38,476 nt of DNA from Actinomycetota bacterium (GCA_027729925.1 JAQCEB010000005.1:1-38476); one strand, 5' to 3'. Positions 25,167-33,327 are shown, numbered from the stretch's first letter. A program made the numbers and translations. The notes: a model not told the origin generated them from the sequence alone.

Positions 25167-26660
25167 ATGGGAAAAAAATTTTTTTTAATATTAGGTAATC
25201 AATTATTTAATCCTTCAATCCTAAAAAAACTAAATTGTGATGAGGTATTTATGGCTGAAGATGAAGGTTTGTGTACTTATGTAAAACATCATAAATTAAA
25301 ATTATTGTTTTTTCTTACTGCAATGAGGGATTATAAAAACGAACTTGAAAATAATAATATTAAAGTTAACTACTTCAAGTTAGATGAAAGATCAGATTTT
25401 AAAAATTATGTTGATTTTTTTGTAAGTTATCTGAATAAAAGAAAAATTGATAAAATTCATATGTTTCATATTGAGGATAAATTTCTTGAAATTGAAATAA
25501 TAAATAAACTTCAAAAAAATAATATTTCTTTTCAAATTGAAAAAAACCCTAATTTTATATTTACCCCTGAGGAGTTCAACAGCTTTACTAAATCTACAAA
25601 AGTTTATCGTATGGTTTCTTTTTACAAACAATCAAGAACAAAATTAAATATACTTTTAGACGAAAATATGAATCCACTTGGTGGGAAATGGTCGTTTGAT
25701 GAAGAAAACAGAAAAAAAATTCCAAAAAATAAATTACTTCCCACAGAAATACAACATAAACCTAGTGTAAATTTGAAAGAAGTTAAAAACTTAATTTCAA
25801 AAAGGTTTAGTAAACATCCTGGAGAATTAGAAAATGTTTGGTTTCCTACAACTAGAAAACAATCCGAGCAACATTTAGATTTCTTTCTAGAAAAAAAATA
25901 TTTGCACTTCGGAGACTATGAAGATGCCGTAGTAGAAAATACAAATTTTTTATTTCATAGTTCAATAAGTCCAATGTTAAATGTAGGGCTTTTAGACCCA
26001 AATAAAGTGGTGAAAAAAGCCTTACGGTTTGGTAAAGAAAATAATATTCCTATCAATTCTATTGAAGGTTTTATAAGACAAATTATTGGTTGGCGAGAAT
26101 TTGTTAGAGGAATTTATCAAGCAAAAGGAGAACTCCAATATAATTCAAATTTTTGGAATCATAACAATAAACTAAGTGAATCTTGGTATAAAGGAACTAC
26201 TGGATTAGAACCTCTTGACGACATAATAAAATCTGTTAACAAAGATGGTTATACACACCATATCCCTCGGTTGATGATTTTAAGTAATATTATGAATCTT
26301 TCGAGAATTCACCCAAAAGAAATCTATAAATGGTTTATGGAGATGTTTATTGATTCATCTGATTGGGTTATGGTACCCAATGTTTTTGGAATGGCAACAT
26401 ATTCGGACGGTGGTTTAATGTCAACAAAACCCTACACATGTGGTTCAAACTATATCTTAAAAATGAGTAATTATTCGAGAGGTGATTGGTGTGATGTTGT
26501 TGATGGTCTTTATTGGAAATTTACTGAAGACAATTTAGAATTTTATAAATCTAATCCACGACTTTCTGTATTGTCTAAAAATTTAGAAAGGATGAATCCC
26601 GAGAGAAAAAAAGATATCTTTCAAAAAGCTGAAAATTTTATTTCAAATAATACTAAATAG
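25167..26660 (+). CDS. Photolyase/cryptochrome of the PhrB (FeS-BCP) relatives, lacking most Fe-S cysteines
   Basis: FAD blue-light protein for DNA photorepair, 497 residues. Seen: N-terminal KKFFLILGNQLFNPS (the LGDQL motif of this subfamily), the FAD/DNA region IRQIIGWREFVRGIY, GYTHHIPRLMILSNI, DSSDWVMVPNVFGMATYSD and GGLMSTKPYTCGSNYI. PhrB holds a 4Fe-4S cluster with four cysteines. Here the region between SNYILKMSNY and GLYWKF is shortened and keeps only C442 (in RGDWCDVV); the others are replaced or deleted, and C425 is at another place. So a cluster is unlikely. It may repair (6-4) lesions, as PhrB does, or be a photoreceptor. Its end overlaps the convergent phosphodiesterase by 8 bases. 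Confidence 0.9.
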   Translation: MGKKFFLILGNQLFNPSILKKLNCDEVFMAEDEGLCTYVKHHKLKLLFFLTAMRDYKNELENNNIKVNYFKLDERSDFKNYVDFFVSYLNKRKIDKIHMFHIEDKFLEIEIINKLQKNNISFQIEKNPNFIFTPEEFNSFTKSTKVYRMVSFYKQSRTKLNILLDENMNPLGGKWSFDEENRKKIPKNKLLPTEIQHKPSVNLKEVKNLISKRFSKHPGELENVWFPTTRKQSEQHLDFFLEKKYLHFGDYEDAVVENTNFLFHSSISPMLNVGLLDPNKVVKKALRFGKENNIPINSIEGFIRQIIGWREFVRGIYQAKGELQYNSNFWNHNNKLSESWYKGTTGLEPLDDIIKSVNKDGYTHHIPRLMILSNIMNLSRIHPKEIYKWFMEMFIDSSDWVMVPNVFGMATYSDGGLMSTKPYTCGSNYILKMSNYSRGDWCDVVDGLYWKFTEDNLEFYKSNPRLSVLSKNLERMNPERKKDIFQKAENFISNNTK

Positions 26661-27435
26661 TTTTAGCTATATGGTTTCTAAAAATAATTGGGTCATCGGT
26701 TATTACACCATCACATCCAGTATTCAAAACTTCATCAAACTCTTGAATTGTATTAACCGCCCAAACATGGAGTTGTAATTTATTCAATGTACAAAAATTA
26801 ACTAATTTTTTTGAATACACTTTTAACCCCCTCCATATGTAAGGAGCTTGTAGTGCAGCAATACCTAAATCTCTTTTTTTAATTCTTGTAAACTTAGCTA
26901 TAAAATTTTCTCTAAAACTACCTGAAGTTAACACCTGTCCTTTAGAAACTTTTCTAAACTCATCTAATCGCTTAGGACTAAATGAAGAAACTAAAACTCG
27001 GTTTAAGGAATTCGTTTTTTTTAGTATTTTAAAAAGCTTTTCAGCCATTCCAGCTTGTTTTAAATCTAGATTAAATTTTAAATTTGAATAATTTACTAAA
27101 GCGTCTTCTAATCTTACAAATTCTGTTGACTTTTCTGGTTGATTATTTGATTGATAGAACTTATATCCAGCATTAATTTTTTGGACCTCATGCCAAGTAA
27201 ATTCGTTTACTTTGCCTGTTACATTAGTAGTTCTATCAAAAGTATCATCATGGTGTAAAAATATGACACCGTCTTTAGACATTCTTAAATCAGTTTCAAA
27301 ATGAGAAAATTTTTCAGCACTTATAAAGTTGAGTCCGTCCAAAGTATTCTCTGGTACAACTTTAGCTCCACCTCTGTGTGGAATGATAAGTGGTTTATCA
27401 CCTGAAAAATATTGGTGATTAACCTGCAACTCCAC
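26653..27435 (-). CDS. Glycerophosphodiester phosphodiesterase
   Basis: Cleaves glycerophosphodiesters (deacylated phospholipids) to glycerol-3-phosphate and an alcohol, giving phosphorus and carbon. It has 260 residues, the usual single-domain cytoplasmic form (UgpQ/GDPD), with no signal peptide. Seen: IIPHRGG with H20 and R21, PENTLDGL with E29 and N30, FETDLRMSKDGVIFLHHDD with E47, D49 and H62, NLDLKQ, and the terminal VWAVNT and GVITDDP. The start is a GTG inside the TldE gene's end (17-base overlap); a TTG two codons on, with GGTGGAG before it, is an alternative. Position after tldE-tldD seems fortuitous. Confidence 0.93.
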   Translation of the reverse strand: MELQVNHQYFSGDKPLIIPHRGGAKVVPENTLDGLNFISAEKFSHFETDLRMSKDGVIFLHHDDTFDRTTNVTGKVNEFTWHEVQKINAGYKFYQSNNQPEKSTEFVRLEDALVNYSNLKFNLDLKQAGMAEKLFKILKKTNSLNRVLVSSFSPKRLDEFRKVSKGQVLTSGSFRENFIAKFTRIKKRDLGIAALQAPYIWRGLKVYSKKLVNFCTLNKLQLHVWAVNTIQEFDEVLNTGCDGVITDDPIIFRNHIAKTI

Positions 27436-28744
27436 CAGTAAAATTAAACTCTTTTAGATGAAGAGCTGGTACGTTTAATATACCTTCGCCAAATTCAGAG
27501 TCCGCATATCTAGAATTATTACCAACACCCAATACATTTCCTTTTGACAATGAAGATATAAAACTTTGTGTAAATCTTAATCTTCCAATTGGCTTTATAA
27601 TTTTTCCATTTTCAATTAAAAAAGAGCCATTTCTATTCAATCCAGTAACAACTTGGGTTATAGGATCTAAAACTCTGCAATACCAAAACTCGTTAATGTA
27701 AATTCCATTTTTTACTTCAGAAATCATTTCTTCTAGGCTTTTAGAGCCAGCCTTAAGTTTTAGATTGGTACCTATCCCCCCAAAACTTTCTCCCCATCCA
27801 AAAAGTTCATGAAAAGTGTTCTGTGCATTCAATTCTTTAGAAGTTCTCCTGGTATGAAAATAATTGCTTGATACTCCGTTTTTAATTATTTCTAAGTTGT
27901 TTTTCTTAGACCCAGATGCATCGATTTTAAATCCTATTGAATCAAAATCTTCAGGTGTATCAAGTAAAGTAATTTTTTCGTCAAATTGTTGTTCATTTAA
28001 TACAATTGGACTCATACCGTCAACTTTACTTTTTGCATTGAAACCATATACTGCAAGAAATACAAGAATGGTACTTACAGCTTCATTACCAAGTATTACT
28101 TCATATTTTCCTGGATTAATATCTTCAGGATTTTGGCCTTCCCTTGCAAGTTTTGAGGCTTCGTTACCGGCTTTTTTAGAATCTAATTCATTTAAACTCT
28201 TCGCACCACGGTGTGATGATCCAGCAGAATTCTCGGTTCTAAAAATCCCGTCAATAAATGCACTTGAACTTGAATCACTCGAACTTAATCCATTTGAGTT
28301 CCAAACAAAAAAATTATCTACACTAGTTGAGCAGTATCCAGCAGAATTTAATTCACTTCCGCTACTTATAAACTCTTTTACTTTTAGAGCTCTCTCATCT
28401 GGGCTTGATTCTTCAATTTTTGTTAAATTATTATAAGAATTATCTTTATTAGCTAAACCAGCCCAGCCTTTATCAACAGGTGAGTTTTCAAGAGATTTTT
28501 CTGCTTTTTCAATAAAACTTTTAACTTCTTTAATAGCAGTTATATTGCTTGAAATAGTTGTAGTCTTCATGTTTCTATGAAGTGTTAAGTAAACTTCTGC
28601 TGATTCTTCATCAACATTTTGATGTATATGAGAATTGGCAAATCTAGTTAATGCACTTTTTGAGTGCATCATTTTTATTTCATATTCTGTATTGCTAGAA
28701 AGATAGTCTTTTGCTTCACTTAAAAATTCTTCCCAAATTTTCAT
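27419..28744 (-). CDS. tldE: TldE/PmbA-family subunit of the TldD-TldE protease
   Basis: Non-catalytic partner of TldD. The pair forms a heterodimeric metalloprotease that degrades unfolded peptides and, in known cases, trims RiPP precursors such as microcin B17. It has 441 residues. Seen: family-type segments RFANSHIHQNV, GLANKD, FVWNSNGLSSSDSSSSAFI, SHRGAKSLNELDS, GKYEVILGNEAVSTILVFL, FHELFGWGESFGG-like text, and VTGLNRNGSFLIENGKI near the end. The zinc motif HExxxH is absent, as expected for TldE. Its ATG overlaps the tldD stop (ATGA), so the two subunits are coupled. Confidence 0.92.
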   Translation of the reverse strand: MKIWEEFLSEAKDYLSSNTEYEIKMMHSKSALTRFANSHIHQNVDEESAEVYLTLHRNMKTTTISSNITAIKEVKSFIEKAEKSLENSPVDKGWAGLANKDNSYNNLTKIEESSPDERALKVKEFISSGSELNSAGYCSTSVDNFFVWNSNGLSSSDSSSSAFIDGIFRTENSAGSSHRGAKSLNELDSKKAGNEASKLAREGQNPEDINPGKYEVILGNEAVSTILVFLAVYGFNAKSKVDGMSPIVLNEQQFDEKITLLDTPEDFDSIGFKIDASGSKKNNLEIIKNGVSSNYFHTRRTSKELNAQNTFHELFGWGESFGGIGTNLKLKAGSKSLEEMISEVKNGIYINEFWYCRVLDPITQVVTGLNRNGSFLIENGKIIKPIGRLRFTQSFISSLSKGNVLGVGNNSRYADSEFGEGILNVPALHLKEFNFTGGVAG

Positions 28745-30183
28745 CCTCTAACCCCTACTCTGGTGTCTTTGAATCTGGCAGGAGAAGCTGGATGGCCTGT
28801 ATGTCCAATTTGGCTTGGTTGTCCTTTACCACAATTTGGTGTACCCCAAAAAACCCACTCTTCCTCTCCGGCTAGCATATCTAAATTTGCCCAAAACTTA
28901 GGTGTTATTCCTGTATAAGTAGGGTTTTTAACCATATCAATAACTTTTCCATTTTTTACAAGCCAACCAACTTCACAACCAAATTGAAAATTTAACCTTA
29001 AATCATCTATAGACCATGATCTATTTGTCTCCATATAAATGCCATTATCTGTTGATTCAATAATTTCTTGTAGTGATGAATCTCCTGGCAGTAAACCAAC
29101 GTTTGTCATTCTAACCATTGGCAATCTGCCAAATCCATCTGCCCTAACCATACCTCCTGGCTTTACTCCAGCTACAGCAGCGCTATCTCTGCCGGATAAA
29201 ACTCCAGTCCAAATACCTTCTTTTACAATGTCTACCCTTTGCGCAGGAGTTCCCTCATCATCATATTTAAATGTTGCTAATGCACCAGGCAATGTTGCAT
29301 CTGCAACAATATTCATTAATTTTGAACCATACTTATGAGAATTTAATTTTTTTAAATCTAAATGAGAAGTTCCTGCATATGCTGCTTCCCAACCTAGTAT
29401 TCTATCTAATTCAATTGCGTGTCCAACTGATTCATGAATCTGTAAAGCTAATTGACTACCTTCAAGTATTAAATCCATAGTTCCTTCGGGACATTGAGGA
29501 GCTACTAACAATCTTTGAGATTCTTCCGATAGCCTGTCTAAATGCTTTTCAAATTCAAAACTTTTTACTACTTCCCATCCACCAGTCCTATACTCCCCAA
29601 AAGATTGTGGATATGATCTAATTTGTGTTTCGCCGTCACCTATTGACAACGAAGATAATCCACCTCCAGTTTCAATAATATTTTGAAAAATTTTATGTCC
29701 TTGACTTGAAGCAAACCATTTCTGTGTATCCCAAAAATCTAAACGACCAAAAGCCCTTGAACTCCCTTGCTTCTTCATATGTTCCGTCGAACTTAAAAGT
29801 AGATTTATTTGTTCATCGCTAGAGATATTAAAAGGATTAATTTCATGTGGCGTAGTATAAGTGTCTTCTACTACAGGCACGTCAGCAAATGGCATTTCTT
29901 TCCCAGCAACTAATGAAGATGCTTTCGCAATATCAAATGCTTTTTTACCAGCAGCTTGTAATGAGCTATTACTTAAATCATATGTAGAGTAAAAACCCCA
30001 TGAAGACCCAACTAATGCTCTTACACCAATTCCTATTTTTTCTGATTCATTGAAATTTTCTACTTCTCCGTTTTTAGCAGAAATATTTCTTGTTTTAGAG
30101 AATAAAATTCTTGCATCAGAATATTTAGAACCGTTTTTTATTGCTGAATCAATAGCTATATCTAAATATTCGAACATACTCAT
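28741..30183 (-). CDS. tldD: TldD metalloprotease subunit
   Basis: Catalytic subunit of the TldD-TldE protease. It has 480 residues. Seen: N-terminal domain with YSDARILFSKTRNIS and GIGVRALVGSSWGFYST, the zinc motif H250-ESVG-H255, followed by AIELDRILGWEAAYAGTS, then DATLPGALATFKYDDEGTP, and the C-terminal glycine-rich region TNVGLLPG and GTPNCGKGQPSQIGHTGHP. The conserved cysteine in the last block is the third zinc ligand in TldD. Followed by tldE with a four-base overlap. No RiPP precursor or maturation gene is visible nearby, so a housekeeping role is the default. Confidence 0.95.
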   Translation of the reverse strand: MSMFEYLDIAIDSAIKNGSKYSDARILFSKTRNISAKNGEVENFNESEKIGIGVRALVGSSWGFYSTYDLSNSSLQAAGKKAFDIAKASSLVAGKEMPFADVPVVEDTYTTPHEINPFNISSDEQINLLLSSTEHMKKQGSSRAFGRLDFWDTQKWFASSQGHKIFQNIIETGGGLSSLSIGDGETQIRSYPQSFGEYRTGGWEVVKSFEFEKHLDRLSEESQRLLVAPQCPEGTMDLILEGSQLALQIHESVGHAIELDRILGWEAAYAGTSHLDLKKLNSHKYGSKLMNIVADATLPGALATFKYDDEGTPAQRVDIVKEGIWTGVLSGRDSAAVAGVKPGGMVRADGFGRLPMVRMTNVGLLPGDSSLQEIIESTDNGIYMETNRSWSIDDLRLNFQFGCEVGWLVKNGKVIDMVKNPTYTGITPKFWANLDMLAGEEEWVFWGTPNCGKGQPSQIGHTGHPASPARFKDTRVGVRG

Positions 30184-30222
30184 AGCTTAACAATACAAAA
30201 AAAAGTACGTAATCTTATAATT

Positions 30223-31278
30223 TTAAACTAAATCTTGTTCTCTAATGCCGAATGAAGGATGTCTTAGCCGACAAAGAGCTAATTTTTCTAGCTGACGAAT
30301 TCTTTCTCTAGTTAGATCAAACTCTTCACCAATTTCTTCTAGTGTTCTAGGTACACCATCATAAAATCCATATCTTAAAGCAAGAATTCTTCCTTCTCTA
30401 TCGGGTAGTCTGCTAATACTTTCTCTTAAACTTTCTGCTACGTCTAAATCTTGGACAATTAATGAAGGGTCGCTGGCATCTTCGTCTTGAATAAAATCAC
30501 CCAATTGGGCACCATCTTCACCGACTGGTTGCTCAAGAGAAACTGTATCAGCAACACTTAAAGCTAATTCAACTTTATCAACTCCGACTCCTGCTTCTTT
30601 AGCAATTTCTTGAGGTTTAGGATCTCTCCCTAATTCAGCTTTCAATTGTGCTTGTGCTGCTCTAACAGCCGCCATTGTATCATGTAAATGAACAGGGATT
30701 CTTACAGTTCTAGATTTATCTGCAATAGCTCTAGTGATAGCTTGTCTTATCCACCAAGTAGCATATGTTGAAAATTTAAATCCTTTTCTCCAGTCAAATT
30801 TTTCAACTGCTCTAATTAATCCTAAGTTTCCTTCTTGAATTAAGTCTAAAAAATCTATACCTGATGTGTTAGCGTACCTTCTAGCGTTAGCAACAACCAA
30901 CCTAAGGTTTGCAGTCAAAAAAGCATCTTTGGCTTCTGCGCCTTTTTTTCTATCCCTTTTTAACCTAATTTCACCTTTTTTATCTTTAAATTGTTTTTTT
31001 TGAAGCTTAATCGCAGCCTTTTCACCAGATTCAATCCTTTGAGCTAATTCAACTTCTTGCTCTGCAGTTAAGAGATCAAAGTTTCCTATTGCTGTTAAGT
31101 ATTGGCTAACTAAATCAGTTGTTAATTTACCTCTATCATCTGCAAGTTTTTTTGTTAAAGATTTTGCTTTTTCACGAGCAACTTTTTCTTGTTCAGGAGT
31201 TAGAGTTGTGTCCTCATTAGAAAAATCTATTTCTTTTTTTGCAGGCTTAGGCTTTGAGGGGATTGTTTTTGTTACCAT
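30223..31278 (-). CDS. rpoD: Primary sigma-70 factor (RpoD/SigA type)
   Basis: Directs RNA polymerase to housekeeping promoters. It has 351 residues. Seen: a lysine-rich, low-complexity N-terminus (1-50) without a large region 1.1; region 1.2 as [18 protein letters not shown]; region 2 with [20 protein letters not shown] and [16 protein letters not shown]; region 3 with [15 protein letters not shown]; region 4.2 with [20 protein letters not shown]. An extra [20 protein letters not shown] stretch separates 1.2 from 2.1. Could also be a SigB-like second factor, but in such a small genome the main sigma is more likely. The -10/-35-like boxes found here (TTGAAT, TAATAT) fit its promoter class. 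It stands alone, 69 bases from ctaA. Confidence 0.94.
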   Translation of the reverse strand: MVTKTIPSKPKPAKKEIDFSNEDTTLTPEQEKVAREKAKSLTKKLADDRGKLTTDLVSQYLTAIGNFDLLTAEQEVELAQRIESGEKAAIKLQKKQFKDKKGEIRLKRDRKKGAEAKDAFLTANLRLVVANARRYANTSGIDFLDLIQEGNLGLIRAVEKFDWRKGFKFSTYATWWIRQAITRAIADKSRTVRIPVHLHDTMAAVRAAQAQLKAELGRDPKPQEIAKEAGVGVDKVELALSVADTVSLEQPVGEDGAQLGDFIQDEDASDPSLIVQDLDVAESLRESISRLPDREGRILALRYGFYDGVPRTLEEIGEEFDLTRERIRQLEKLALCRLRHPSFGIREQDLV

Positions 31279-31347
31279 TAATTATTTGACCTTTTTGTTT
31301 AGAATCTAGTTACAAATGTGAATAATATACCAAATTAAAATATAAAG

Positions 31348-32232
31348 CTAATTAATTGGGTTAATTATTTTTAACTTTTTGAGGTATACATATATATATG
31401 TAATCCATAAAATATCTGCGGTTGCTAAATGTAGGATGCTGAGTGGAAGCACAATATTAGATAATACATTTAATATTCCTAAAGAAACTGAAAATAATAC
31501 TAAGTAAAATAATGGTTTTGTATTGATTCCAAAAGTTTTATGGATTTTTTTGCTCTGAACTACAAGTACATATGATAAAAACATTGAAAAAATTGGATGC
31601 AAAATTCTAAGTCTTGTGAGAAGTTCTGATGAACGATCAAAATCAGCAACTAGACCTTGAGTGAAAGACTCACTTGGATACAATACATCAGATAGTGCTG
31701 CGATTGAACCTGTTGCACCAGTCAAAAAAAACAAAATTCCTACAAGTTTAAAATTTAAATCAAAAAATCCATCTAAATTTTTTAAATCGAACTTTAAAAC
31801 AGCAAATAGAGTTGCATAACAGCCAAGTAAACCAAATGTGTTAACCAGATGTATTGGAACAGCTATAATCCTAGGGACTGAGCTGTTCATGCCGACCCAT
31901 TCATATAAAACAATTACTGCACCAATAGCAGCTTCTAGTAAAACAAAAAATGTTAATAGAACAATAATTTTTCTAATTAAATTTTGTTTAGGTAGATTAA
32001 AAGTTTTAGTAAATAAAATTAGTGTAATGATAAGTAGAAACCCGCTTATTGATCTATGTAGAAACTCAATAATCTCTGAAGTATCTTGAAGATTAGGAAT
32101 AATTTTTCCATTACATTTTGGCCAAGTTGAACCACAACCATCTCCAGAGCCAGTTGCACGAACAAATGCTCCAGCCAAAATTGAAACTATTGAAACAAAT
32201 AACCCTAATTTAACTAAAAAATAATTTTTCAA
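31348..32232 (-). CDS. ctaA: Heme A synthase (CtaA/COX15)
   Basis: Membrane enzyme that oxidises heme O to heme A for aa3-type cytochrome oxidase. It has 294 residues and about eight membrane segments. Seen: GAFVRATGSGDGCGSTWPKC with the cysteine pair C33 and C40, then EFLHR with heme-ligand H59, IPIHLVNT, RILHPIFSM and SILHLATAD carrying the other conserved histidines. The TTG start lies within the stop of the upstream HTH gene (TTGA), so it is coupled to that gene. The usual ctaB partner is not in the window. It shows the cell respires oxygen with an aa3 oxidase. Confidence 0.93.
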   Translation of the reverse strand: MKNYFLVKLGLFVSIVSILAGAFVRATGSGDGCGSTWPKCNGKIIPNLQDTSEIIEFLHRSISGFLLIITLILFTKTFNLPKQNLIRKIIVLLTFFVLLEAAIGAVIVLYEWVGMNSSVPRIIAVPIHLVNTFGLLGCYATLFAVLKFDLKNLDGFFDLNFKLVGILFFLTGATGSIAALSDVLYPSESFTQGLVADFDRSSELLTRLRILHPIFSMFLSYVLVVQSKKIHKTFGINTKPLFYLVLFSVSLGILNVLSNIVLPLSILHLATADILWITYIYVYLKKLKIINPIN

Positions 32233-32819
32233 AATAAAGCATCAATAATAAATACGACTGAATCCCAAAATAAGCTAAAAGATGTAACTATTATTACTAA
32301 AAACAAACCTAGCATTGCAAAAGTCTTAATATTTCTTGTAAAATAAAAGCCAATTTGGTTAGTGTCATATATATAGGGCATTTCTTTGTCTTTTAAACGC
32401 ATAATTTCTGATGGTTGACTTTGTTCCAAAGAAATAAATGTATCATCAATTTGATTTTCATAATTTTCACTTGATTTATTTAAGGTAGGGTTTTTTCTTT
32501 TAAACGAAGTTCTTACTCGGTCAAGTTTTGTATTTTTTAGATCAATTTTTTCTTTATTAACTTTAAATATGCTTTCCTCATAATTTCTATTTTGAACTTT
32601 ATTTTCAAAATTATTTTCGAAATTTTTTAATGATTTTGATATTTCTGTTCCTAAAAGACCTTCAAGAGCATTCAATACTTTGGAATCAGTAGGAAAACTA
32701 AGACCCGATTCCCATTTTTTAACTTCTTTTTGGTTAACTCCAGTAAATGAAGCTATTTGCTTATTAGACAAACCACGTTCATTTTTTAAATTGGTAAAAA
32801 TTTTACTAAAGTTATTCAT
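32229..32819 (-). CDS. Membrane-anchored HTH (XRE-type) protein
   Basis: 196 residues. Seen: an XRE-like helix-turn-helix at the N-terminus (FTNLKNERGLSNKQIASFTG, then NQKEVKKWESG), a charged and asparagine-rich linker (about 60-140), a short SEIMRLKDKEMPYIYD segment, and one hydrophobic stretch at about 166-192 likely to span the membrane, with a very short tail. The N-cytoplasmic HTH plus single helix layout recalls RodZ, but there is no RodZ periplasmic domain. It may be a membrane-tethered regulator or a cell-shape/division factor; I do not recognise a characterised homologue. It is coupled to ctaA by a TTGA overlap and divergent from tRNA-Sec. Confidence 0.75.
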   Translation of the reverse strand: MNNFSKIFTNLKNERGLSNKQIASFTGVNQKEVKKWESGLSFPTDSKVLNALEGLLGTEISKSLKNFENNFENKVQNRNYEESIFKVNKEKIDLKNTKLDRVRTSFKRKNPTLNKSSENYENQIDDTFISLEQSQPSEIMRLKDKEMPYIYDTNQIGFYFTRNIKTFAMLGLFLVIIVTSFSLFWDSVVFIIDALF

Positions 32820-32827
32820 AATTAGTA

Positions 32828-32857
32828 ATTCTATTCAATTAAAAATTTATTATGTAA
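32828..32857 (-). promoter_or_regulatory. Possible promoter of the HTH-ctaA transcript
   Basis: Minus strand: TTACAT (32857-32852), an 18-base spacer, and TAGAAT (32833-32828). The message would start about 32821, two bases before the ATG at 32819, again implying a leaderless transcript. By eye only. Confidence 0.35.
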
Positions 32858-32870
32858 CTACTCTTACATT

Positions 32871-32962
32871 GGAGGTGAATGAGCGCCTGGTGGGCTCCAC
32901 AGTCTTCAAAACTGTAGAAAGGTGTAATAATCTTTGGCAGGTTCGATTCCTGTCCACCTCCG
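32871..32962 (+). tRNA. selC: Selenocysteine tRNA (anticodon UCA)
   Basis: 92-base tRNA. Acceptor GGAGGTG (32871-32877) pairs with CACCTCC (32955-32961) over 7 bp, with G73 (32962) as discriminator and no encoded CCA. The anticodon stem ACAGT/ACTGT (32899-32903 and 32911-32915) closes the loop CTTCAAA with TCA at 32906-32908. A long variable arm with AAAG/CTTT stem follows. T arm: GGCAGG/CCTGTC (32936-32941, 32949-32954) around TTCGATT. The D arm is long, as in tRNA-Sec (GAGC with GCTC). E. coli selC has the same GCAGG/CCTGT T stem and CTTCAAA loop. The eighth acceptor pair would be A-C, so the 13-bp helix here looks like 7+6 instead of 8+5. Confidence 0.95.
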
Positions 32963-32997
32963 CTACTATATACTTTTTTAATGATTAATATTAAAAA

Positions 32998-33318
32998 ATG
33001 GACTCAAAAAAAGATATTCTTGAAAAAATAAATTTTGCACCAGCAGGTTTCAAAGTTTCACCAGGATGGCGTGTTGGACATTTGAAAGAAGAAACTATAA
33101 CAAAATCGGGTTTACTTGTTCCAGCAGGTAGTGAAAAAACTTCAGAAGCATTACCACTTATAGACGTAGATAGTGGTAAACAGTTCTGGGCGGTTGCAAG
33201 CGGTGCTTGGAAATTTATTTGGCCACCAAGTGGGAAAGTTGTATTGGCTGTTAGAGAATCTCAAATCATTGCTGAAGAAGAAGTTATTTCATCTCCTGAT
33301 AACGGAAACTATTTATAA
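32998..33318 (+). CDS. Small conserved-looking protein, faint GroES-like resemblance
   Basis: 106 residues, no recognised family with certainty. It has no signal peptide and no membrane segment. The stretch GWRVGHLKEETITKSGLLVP (24-43) followed by AGSEKTSEA resembles the GroES start (DRVLVKPLEEEEKTASGIILP, then DTAKEKP), and the end VVLAVRESQIIAEEE (82-96) resembles GroES LVLRESDILAIVE. The middle, with GKQFWAVASGAWKFIWPPSG, has no clear counterpart, and the mobile loop is different. It could be a divergent co-chaperonin-fold protein or an unrelated beta barrel. It lies between tRNA-Sec and hflX; the 9-base gap to hflX suggests cotranscription. Real gene: good length, frame and codon use; function unknown. 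Confidence 0.6.
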   Translation: MDSKKDILEKINFAPAGFKVSPGWRVGHLKEETITKSGLLVPAGSEKTSEALPLIDVDSGKQFWAVASGAWKFIWPPSGKVVLAVRESQIIAEEEVISSPDNGNYL

Positions 33319-33327
33319 AATTTATCT

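Noticed and set aside
27864-28436. 190-codon open frame antisense to tldE
   Set aside because: Lies fully inside a recognised gene; serine/leucine-rich with no motif or ribosome site.
32871-32962. tRNA-Trp (UGA-reading) or suppressor instead of tRNA-Sec
   Set aside because: Length of 92, the long variable arm, the long D arm and the 13-bp acceptor-T helix all fit tRNA-Sec and not tRNA-Trp.
32680-32988. 102-codon open frame overlapping the HTH gene and tRNA-Sec
   Set aside because: It would run through the whole tRNA; the tRNA structure and the HTH gene are better supported.
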